This document shows, piece by piece, positions 1 to 4,829 of a stretch of 10,616 nt of DNA; within the stretch, counting starts at the first letter, position 1; every line of letters starts with the position of its first letter. The position numbers and the translations under genes are program-made. The notes under the pieces are model-generated. The model did not search any database, was not told where the DNA came from, and was given only the letters and a program-made list of their open reading frames with translations. The stretch is from Coemansia sp. RSA 922 (Eukaryota; Kickxellomycota; Kickxellomycetes; Kickxellales; Kickxellaceae), in contig JANBQS010000902.1 in NCBI GenBank assembly GCA_027577415.1, forward strand, positions 1-10,616. Reading direction: 5' to 3'.

Positions 1-1
1 T

Positions 2-661
2 ATAGAGCCAGAAAGCGGCGAGCAATACATGCTCCGCGTGCGCATGGAGGCTGCGTCCATTCCCAACGTCGTAGTCGCCAATAACCGCCACCAGTTTCTA
101 CTGACCTCCAACCCCGGAAAACGCCCACTAGTCGCCAACAATCCTGTGGGCCATCCACTTCCCCCGGACTCTGTCGCCCAGCCCAACGCCGAGTGGCTCT
201 CCCACTTTGAGCAGTACTTTGCTCGACAGCGACATCATTTCCGCACAGCATTATCTGCTACAAATATTCCCGCTAACCCCGATATCCCCGGTATTGGCCA
301 GATACGAGAATGGAAGTCGTATTGCTACGAGATCAGAGATGGAAGCTGCCAAATGTTGGCCACACTGGCTCATATCGACCAGCCGATGGCCATGCGTCTG
401 TTGAAGTGGATGACCACATGGCTATCAAAAGATCAATTACGCAGGGTCGAAGCTATTTGGATGTGGTACTTATTGCTCTCGCTCGACTCTCTCTTGGACC
501 ACGAGGACACTCATGCATTACGCGAACTATGTCGCACGTTGTTGCGAATAAGATCAATTATTGCCACCAACTTTACTCCTGCACGAGGAGAGGAGGTCGC
601 CGCATTGAATATTCTTATTGCTGCGGTGACACGCGGGTACCGTCAACGTGATTTAGAGTAA
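2..661 (+). CDS. GEMIN2: Gemin2/SIP1-family SMN-complex protein, 5'-truncated by the window
   Basis: Gemin2 (SIP1; Brr1 in yeast) binds SMN and Sm proteins and helps load the Sm ring onto spliceosomal snRNAs. Counting from the first ATG at 29, residues 2-17 (LRVRMEAASIPNVVVA) match the conserved N-terminal family block of the type YLRRVxxEAxxxPxVVVA. The C-terminal half (about 105-210) is helical, with W131, W144 and W146, an RELCRTLLRIRS helix (165-176), then AALNILIAAVTRGYRQRDL, matching the family ending ALNLLI..V...F.QRDL. The frame stays open from 29 back to base 2 and reads ESGEQY just before that ATG, so the conserved block starts upstream. ATG 29 is therefore an internal Met and the true start lies outside the window. 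No intron is needed. Family identity is from recall of the motif; no alignment was run. Confidence 0.88.
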   Translation: MEPESGEQYMLRVRMEAASIPNVVVANNRHQFLLTSNPGKRPLVANNPVGHPLPPDSVAQPNAEWLSHFEQYFARQRHHFRTALSATNIPANPDIPGIGQIREWKSYCYEIRDGSCQMLATLAHIDQPMAMRLLKWMTTWLSKDQLRRVEAIWMWYLLLSLDSLLDHEDTHALRELCRTLLRIRSIIATNFTPARGEEVAALNILIAAVTRGYRQRDLE

Positions 662-889
662 TATTTAGCGTATGTGTGGGGGAGCTGTATGCATGTGGCC
701 CTCTATGTTGTTCGGCTTTGCTCGTTCACTATTCCCCCCCCCCACAGTTACAAAAAATTAGCAGATAATACACGGACAGCGTTGACAAGTATTATCACGA
801 TATGAAAACAAGCCAAAAAAAAGTTTGAGACATGTCCAAATGGCGCCTCCCCTCTTGTCGAGTAACTTATTGTAGAGGAGGCGATTGGA
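662..889. other. Intergenic region between the Gemin2-like and proline-rich genes
   Basis: This stretch holds the 3' flank of the Gemin2-like gene and the upstream region of the secreted-protein gene. Visible elements are a run of 10 C at 734-743, an A-rich run at about 814-822, and an imperfect GC-rich inverted repeat at 844-883 (separate entry). I see no coding region. Confidence 0.6.
844..883. repeat. Imperfect inverted repeat just upstream of a TATA box
   Basis: The left arm CGCCTCCCCTCT (844-855) and right arm AGAGGAGGCG (874-883) are complementary apart from two extra bases in the left arm. They are separated by 18 nt and end 6 nt before the TATA box of the proline-rich gene. The position suggests a paired binding site for a dimeric regulator, but that is inference. 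Confidence 0.5.
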
Positions 890-897
890 TATATAAG
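884..897 (+). promoter_or_regulatory. TATA-box core promoter of the proline-rich secreted protein gene
   Basis: TATATAAG lies at 890-897, preceded by ATTGG (884-888), which is an inverted CCAAT motif but unusually close to the TATA and so perhaps fortuitous. A start about 30 nt downstream would give a pyrimidine-rich 5' UTR of roughly 120 nt with no ATG before 1046. Confidence 0.65.
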
Positions 898-1045
898 ACC
901 AACTCCGTTCATCGCCACATTATTCTGTTTCTTTCGTCAACAACAACCAATTCGCCCTTTTTTCTTGCTCTTGGCGCAACAGATCTTTAGTTACGCTTCT
1001 TCGTTCACTCCCCCAAAACCCCGTCGTTTTCACTCCGTTTCATCG

Positions 1046-1993
1046 ATGAGGCTTACACTCAACGTCAGTTTACTTTTCCTCGCATTGGCCGTTGCCGCCG
1101 TTGCCGTGCCAGCCGACCAGCAAGTTGGCCTGGTGAAGCGCGGCGGCTATGAGGCCTCGTCGGTAGAGCCCTCATCTGAGGCTGTCTACAAGGCGACCAG
1201 CGAGCCCTCATCAGAGGAGCCCTCGTCCGAGGAACCACCCGTCTACAAGGCCACCAGCGAGCCTTCGTCTGAGGAGCCTTCGTCCGAGGAACCACCCGTC
1301 TACAAGGCCACCAGCGAGCCTTCATCTGAGGAGCCATCGTCCGAGGAACCGCCAGTCTATGGATCTAGCGAGCCACCACCTCCTACTTCAAGCGAACCTC
1401 CTCCGCCTACTTCAAGCGAGCCACCGCCACCCACCTCAAGCGAGCCACCTCCACCTACCTCAAGCGAGCCTCCCACTCCTCCGCCTCATACTTCTGGGTG
1501 CAAGTCGACTCGTCCTCCGCCTACCTCGAGCGAGCCTCCTCCTACTCCCCCGCCTCACACTTCTGAATGCTCGACTTCGGTGCCACCTACAAGTGAGCCA
1601 CCTACTAGTGAACCACCTACCCACTCCGGATGCTCATCGACTCCTCCCCCGCCGCCTCCTCCTCCTCCACCACCACCTCCACCACCTCCGCCACCTCCCC
1701 CACCGCCTCCTCCTCCTCCTCCTCCTCCTCCTCCTCCTCCACCGCCTCCTCCTCCTCCTCCCCCTCCTCCACCGCCTCCTCCTCCCCCGCCTCCGCCACC
1801 ACCTACCCACTCTGACTGCTCTTCGACAGCCCCGCCCCCACCAACCCATTCGAGCTGCACTAGCAATGTCAAAACCACGTCGACTACTACTGTGGTAACC
1901 ACTATTACATCCTCCTCTGAAGAGTCCTCTTCTGAGGTGCCGCCTACCTCGTCAGCCTACGAAGGAAGCAACCCGGAGTACACGGCTAACTGA
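1046..1993 (+). CDS. Secreted proline-rich repeat protein with a 54-residue polyproline run
   Basis: The 315-residue product looks like a secreted, cell-wall-type fungal protein. The start is the first ATG after the TATA box; codons further 5' in frame have no ATG. Residues 1-23 form a signal peptide (hydrophobic 8-20, AVAVPA cleavage area). VKR at 30-32 is a likely Kex2-type site. Then come three exact or near-exact 19-residue repeats (VYKATSEPSSEEPSSEEPP, bases 1184-1354), four SSEPPPPT units (from about 1364), and Cys motifs of the type HS/TxCxST at C152, C175, C196, C258 and C271. Residues 200-253 are 54 uninterrupted prolines. The Ser/Thr-rich end (STTTVVTTITSSSEESSSE) suits O-mannosylation. 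There is no C-terminal hydrophobic tail, so no GPI anchor is expected. The acidic SSEE repeats are also phosphorylation-like. A structural or adhesive wall role is inferred from composition only; I do not recognise a named family. Confidence 0.82.
   Translation: MRLTLNVSLLFLALAVAAVAVPADQQVGLVKRGGYEASSVEPSSEAVYKATSEPSSEEPSSEEPPVYKATSEPSSEEPSSEEPPVYKATSEPSSEEPSSEEPPVYGSSEPPPPTSSEPPPPTSSEPPPPTSSEPPPPTSSEPPTPPPHTSGCKSTRPPPTSSEPPPTPPPHTSECSTSVPPTSEPPTSEPPTHSGCSSTPPPPPPPPPPPPPPPPPPPPPPPPPPPPPPPPPPPPPPPPPPPPPPPPPPPPPPTHSDCSSTAPPPPTHSSCTSNVKTTSTTTVVTTITSSSEESSSEVPPTSSAYEGSNPEYTAN
1184..1354 (+). repeat. 57-bp tandem repeat, three copies, in the proline-rich gene
   Basis: Copies begin at 1184, 1241 and 1298, exactly 57 nt apart, each encoding VYKATSEPSSEEPSSEEPP. 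They differ by a few silent changes (for example TCA/TCG/TCT serine and GCG/GCC alanine codons). A truncated fourth copy (VY) starts at 1355. Silent divergence with the protein unchanged indicates the repeat unit is kept by selection on the peptide. Confidence 0.9.
1643..1804 (+). repeat. Polyproline codon tract, 54 CCN codons
   Basis: Every codon from 1643 to 1804 is CCN: mostly CCT, with scattered CCA, CCG and CCC. The stretch 1706-1740 is pure pyrimidine (CCT repeated). The tract is flanked on both sides by PTHSxCSST-type motifs, as if it expanded between two copies of that unit. Confidence 0.95.
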
Positions 1994-2385
1994 AGCATCG
2001 AATTACAGGGCCATTTATACATCTTATAAATCCAGAACTTAAAGGCTGGGTTTAAGCTAAAATAAGAGTTGAACTAAAATATATATTGGAAACAATTATT
2101 CAATTTCAAATGTGCACCAAGCGCTTTGATATGCTTATCTTGGACCCAGGCCGTCCCAATTCTCTTGCACAAAGTGAATGTAGATCACCGTGTAGATATA
2201 GTAGCCTACACAGAAGAAACTCGAATTGATGACGGCTGGTTATTAAGACAAAAGAAAAGTAGTTTCTACTCTGAAAGTGAACCTAGATTATATTGTCTAT
2301 ATCTCCTCCTAACTAGTTTATCACTTTGCAAATGTCATTACTTGAGACATGATTGATTTCACAGAAGATGAATATCATTAGGTGA
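1994..2385. other. Intergenic region after the proline-rich gene
   Basis: AT-rich flank with several A/T tracts near 2020-2100 that could serve polyadenylation of the upstream gene. I see no convincing gene: the longest plus-strand open frame (about 2126-2356) lacks an ATG start, and a 39-codon ATG frame at 2110-2229 has no further support. Confidence 0.5.
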
Positions 2386-2427
2386 TATATAAAACTCCAT
2401 TTCCTTTCACTGATGTCCTTATATAAT
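2386..2427 (+). promoter_or_regulatory. Two TATA boxes upstream of the 75-aa Cys-rich gene
   Basis: TATATAAAA lies at 2386-2394 and TATATAAT at 2420-2427. Transcription starting about 30 nt downstream of either would give a CT-rich leader whose first ATG, or first ATG in good context, is 2578. The ATG at 2413 lies at or before the likely start sites. Confidence 0.55.
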
Positions 2428-2510
2428 CTCCCTCCGACTTTTGCCACCCTTTTCTGTCTTCCAGTTGTCCCTAAGCTTTTCATATTACAATCTAGCCTAT
2501 CCATCTTTAC

Positions 2511-2540
2511 ATTTTCATTTTCATTTTCATTTTCATTTTC
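2511..2540 (+). repeat. ATTTTC hexanucleotide repeat, five exact copies, in a presumed 5' UTR
   Basis: Five perfect ATTTTC units fill 2511-2540, about 40 nt before the ATG at 2578. The transcript would carry a U-rich leader. This is a microsatellite of modest length, so copy number may vary between strains. Confidence 0.9.
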
Positions 2541-2577
2541 ACCTGAACCTCCAAGCTACGACTGGATACGCATCAAC

Positions 2578-2805
2578 ATGTGTCTAGAGGCAACGGCTTG
2601 CTATAAAGAGTGTCCTCATGTGAATCCATACCGATTGGAGTGTCATGATGATTGTGGTGTTTACAAAAAGATTACCAGCGTATATTACTTTTCAAAGTGC
2701 GACGAGTGCAGGGGTTCGCCGTCAAAATCGATTAAGAGGCAGCCAGTAAACCCGCCAGTAAACCCGCTATTCTGTCTACCAAGAAGAACGCAGCCGCCAT
2801 GTTAG
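2578..2805 (+). CDS. Small cysteine-rich protein, unknown function
   Basis: The 75-residue product starts at the first ATG after two TATA boxes, in context CATCAACATG. It has nine cysteines (residues 2, 8, 12, 22, 26, 41, 44, 66, 75). The first seven form C-x5-C-x3-C-x9-C-x3-C-x14-C-x2-C, with histidines at 14 and 23; this suggests zinc binding, but no named fold is recognised. There is no signal peptide or membrane segment, so it is probably intracellular. The tail is basic and proline-rich (KSIKRQPVNPPVNP), partly from a 12-bp tandem duplication at 2743-2766. Fungal genomes often hold small predicted proteins beginning MC with spaced Cys pairs, and this may be one. An in-frame extension to ATG 2413 would translate the hexanucleotide repeat as FSFSFS and is unlikely. 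Confidence 0.55.
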   Translation: MCLEATACYKECPHVNPYRLECHDDCGVYKKITSVYYFSKCDECRGSPSKSIKRQPVNPPVNPLFCLPRRTQPPC

Positions 2806-3079
2806 ATATTTTGGAAAGCCTCAACACTTAATGCTATTCCGAGTTGGAACATCGATAATCACGGCCTCATTCTTTGACAAGAGATTGTGATGATCGGCTT
2901 ACCTTAAATCACCAGCAATGCTTACCTTTACCTGGCCTGATCAAATTTGCCACGTCGTCTCGTGCAGTCCTGAAGAAGTGTGCCCTACGCTCTTTTTTGC
3001 CTTCGCTCATTTTTAAACCCTCCCTTTTTCGCTTCTCTCATTCCATCTAATTTCATTTTCTTTCCTTCTTGAACTCGAG
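2806..3079. other. Intergenic region and leader of the MPDU1-like gene
   Basis: The last 80 bases before 3080 are strongly pyrimidine-rich (CCTCCCTTTTTC, CTTCTCTC, TTTCCTTCTT), a common form of fungal TATA-less leader. No ATG occurs between about 3000 and 3080, which supports the start at 3080. Confidence 0.5.
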
Positions 3080-3841
3080 ATGACTGAGCATTGGCTACCC
3101 GAATTTCTGCGCAGTCCGCTGGCCGCACTCATTGGTGAAGAGTGCACAGTGACGCTGGTCGACCAGCTAAACATTTTCGAGCCAAAGTGCCTGCGCTTTG
3201 CACTATCCAAGGGCCTTGGACTAGGAATTGTGTTGGGCGGGTGCGTCGTCAAATTGCCGCAGCTGTTCAAGATTCTAAAGTCAAAGTCGGTCGCCGGTAT
3301 CAGCCTCAGCTCCTATGTTCTCGAGCTTTTTGCCAATATAATTACCATTGCGTACAACTTCCGCAAGGGCTACGACTTTACCACATACGGCGAGGCGCTG
3401 TTTATTGGAGCACAGAACTATGTCATTACGCTGCTTATCATGATGATGATGGGACGCGCGTCGTTGGGAATGGCCGCGGGAGCGTTCCTGGTGGTCTTTA
3501 CGTATGCGATGTTTAGCGACACACTGGTCAATTCGGCCCTCCTTTCGGCGCTCTACGGACTGACGATTCCTCTGGTTGTATCGTCGAGGATCCCACAGAT
3601 TTACACCATTCACAAGAACAAGTATACGGGGCAGCTTTCAGCATTTGCAGTGTTCAACTACTTTTTCGGCACGGCTGCGCGTTTGTATACTACCCTGGTC
3701 CAGGTCGACGACTCACTGGTGCTGACTGGTGTGGTGCTGGCAACCGTGGCAAACGGCATCCTGGCCGCGCAGATGCTCTACTACTGGAACGCGCCCGCGC
3801 CAAAGGACAAATACAGGTTGGACTCTAAGAAGAACGAATAG
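3080..3841 (+). CDS. MPDU1: MPDU1/Lec35-like PQ-loop membrane protein (dolichol-phosphate-mannose utilisation)
   Basis: The 253-residue protein matches the MPDU1 (SL15, Lec35) branch of the PQ-loop family, which in animals is required in the ER for using dolichol-P-mannose and dolichol-P-glucose in N-glycan, GPI-anchor and C/O-mannosylation pathways. Two PQ motifs are visible: VKLPQLFKILKSKSVAGISL (residues 58-77, PQ at 60-61) and SSRIPQIYTIHKN (168-180, PQ at 172-173). Family blocks present include KGLGLGIV (44-51), YGEALFI (103-109), TGQLSAFAVF (183-192) and the near-C-terminal NGILAAQMLYYWNAP (225-239). Six to seven hydrophobic segments fit the family, and the length agrees with the human protein (about 247 aa). 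The C-terminus is short, charged and lysine-rich. The start at 3080 is the first ATG of the leader. No intron is seen. Confidence 0.93.
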   Translation: MTEHWLPEFLRSPLAALIGEECTVTLVDQLNIFEPKCLRFALSKGLGLGIVLGGCVVKLPQLFKILKSKSVAGISLSSYVLELFANIITIAYNFRKGYDFTTYGEALFIGAQNYVITLLIMMMMGRASLGMAAGAFLVVFTYAMFSDTLVNSALLSALYGLTIPLVVSSRIPQIYTIHKNKYTGQLSAFAVFNYFFGTAARLYTTLVQVDDSLVLTGVVLATVANGILAAQMLYYWNAPAPKDKYRLDSKKNE

Positions 3842-4154
3842 CCATTCTTTCATCTCTTTTGCTTGTCTTCTCCTCGCGTCGCCATCTCCATTTTTAACTT
3901 GGATTTATGTTGTACAAGTAGTATTTGCTAACTGGTTACAACGAGAAATATACGCGATATTTTGTGCACTCATTCTCATTAATGTAGATTTGACCTTCCC
4001 TTGTGGATGGGCGGCGAATCTTCCAGTGCAGCCGACAAGCCCAAGCAAGTGTAGACAGTCTAGAAGAAAGCATGCTTCGTTTACGTGATAATCCGTCCTT
4101 CTTTAGCGCTATTCTCAACAATGTATATTAGCAATACTTGTAAACATATAGTAG
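3842..4154. other. Convergent 3' intergenic region
   Basis: This gap lies between the stop of the MPDU1-like gene (+) and the stop of the pacifastin-like gene (-), so it should hold the 3' UTRs of both. It has AT-rich patches but I see no gene; open frames here continue from out-of-frame reading of the upstream gene. Confidence 0.5.
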
Positions 4155-4178
4155 GCGCCAAATAGACAGCTTTGGCGC
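4155..4178. repeat. Perfect inverted repeat between convergent genes
   Basis: GCGCCAAA (4155-4162) and TTTGGCGC (4171-4178) are perfect complements around an 8-nt loop, 10 bases past the stop of the minus-strand gene. The transcript could form an 8-bp hairpin from either strand. Each arm also equals an E2F-type site (TTTGGCGC), though a 3' location makes that role less likely. Confidence 0.6.
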
Positions 4179-4188
4179 GAATACTGGC

Positions 4189-4593
4189 TCAATGCAATGA
4201 CGGACCCAGACACGCCTTCCTAGTGCACATGGCATATCCGTTGCAAGTGCACCGACAATGGTTGCACTCTATTTTGAATGACACGCCCGAGTGCTCGCTG
4301 ATGCACTTCAAATATGCCTCGGGATACTTGCTCCCAGACACGTCCAGATCGCATGGTGGTATATCCAGCGATGTCGAATCTGGCTGAGAAATACACGTAG
4401 TCACAGTCAAGTTACTAGATGACTGGCAAATAGGCAGGTCGCGGTACCGAGCGCCACCATAGAGTCGCTGACATTGGGCCAGAGTAGTCCCATTCACTCC
4501 CTGACACCCATCATCCCCACCTACCTCGTCGGCTGTCAGGCCGTTTCGCATAAACAACAACGCCAGTCCCTTTACGATATCGCGCAGCTGCAT
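4189..4593 (-). CDS. Cysteine-rich protein with C-terminal pacifastin-type protease inhibitor motif
   Basis: Residues 97-128 of this 134-residue protein fit the pacifastin light-chain signature C-x(9-12)-C-N-x-C-x-C-x(2-3)-G-x(3-6)-C-T-x3-C exactly: C97-x12-C110-N-H-C113-R-C115-x3-G119-x3-C123-T-R-K-A-C128. Pacifastin domains are tight serine-protease inhibitors; the scissile bond sits between the last two cysteines, and Arg125-Lys126 there predicts trypsin-like targets. An extra C117 plus five upstream cysteines (30, 41, 56, 67, 81) gives 12 in all, compatible with six disulfides and a secreted protein. Two N-glycosylation sequons occur (NGT 34-36, NLT 61-63). The N-terminus is a problem: MQLRDIVKGLALLFMRNGLTA is only a weak signal peptide, the ATG context is poor, and a 46-codon ORF (4572-4712, minus) overlaps it. 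An upstream exon or different start is possible. The N-terminal half is unrecognised. Confidence 0.7.
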   Translation of the reverse strand: MQLRDIVKGLALLFMRNGLTADEVGGDDGCQGVNGTTLAQCQRLYGGARYRDLPICQSSSNLTVTTCISQPDSTSLDIPPCDLDVSGSKYPEAYLKCISEHSGVSFKIECNHCRCTCNGYAMCTRKACLGPSLH

Positions 4594-4829
4594 ATATGAG
4601 GAGACGCAGTTGAGACAATAAAGCCAAAATGAATGTAGAGGAGTGAAGTGGCACAGTCTTGAGGATAGAACATGCAGTGGCTATGTAAGGGCATTTTAAG
4701 CTTCCCCCACATCGTCAGTATAGCTCTAGCCAAAGTGCTGGCAACAAGGCATAAATATAGATGCTAAAGCCGAGGACATTCTTTACAAAGTCTACAAATC
4801 AAACATGAGAAACGAGATTGACTGTGCTA
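4594..4829. other. Promoter/5' region of the pacifastin-like gene and 3' flank of SHQ1
   Basis: Both flanking genes are on the minus strand. A TATA-like TATATTTA reads on the minus strand at 4759-4752. The resulting leader of about 130 nt would contain ATG codons at 4712, 4694 and 4673 before the one at 4593, all in one frame different from the main ORF. Confidence 0.4.

Noticed and set aside
29..31. ATG 29 as the Gemin2 start
   Set aside because: The conserved N-terminal family block already begins before it and the frame is open to the left edge.
965..1045. N-terminal extension of the proline-rich protein
   Set aside because: The frame is open but has no ATG before 1046 (position 965 is TTG), and the signal peptide begins exactly at 1046.
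1555..1902. Minus-strand polyglycine and other long frames opposite the proline-rich gene
   Set aside because: They are the unavoidable complement of the CCN tract. They have no promoter, signal peptide or family feature of their own, while the plus frame has all of these.
2110..2229. 39-codon ATG ORF (MCTKRFDML...) upstream of the Cys-rich gene
   Set aside because: Only a weak TATA-like string precedes it, it has two internal Cys and no recognisable pattern; such ORFs are expected by chance.
2413..2577. Longer form of the Cys-rich protein from ATG 2413
   Set aside because: That ATG lies at or before the likely transcription starts, and the extension would translate a TATA box and a microsatellite.
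2873..2945. C/D-box snoRNA-like arrangement: GTGATGA at 2887, CTGA at 2937, flanks TTTGA and TCAAA
   Set aside because: The 5' stem is nine bases from the C box, no internal C'/D' boxes are seen, and such box pairs are expected by chance in 10 kb. A guide match to rRNA could not be tested.
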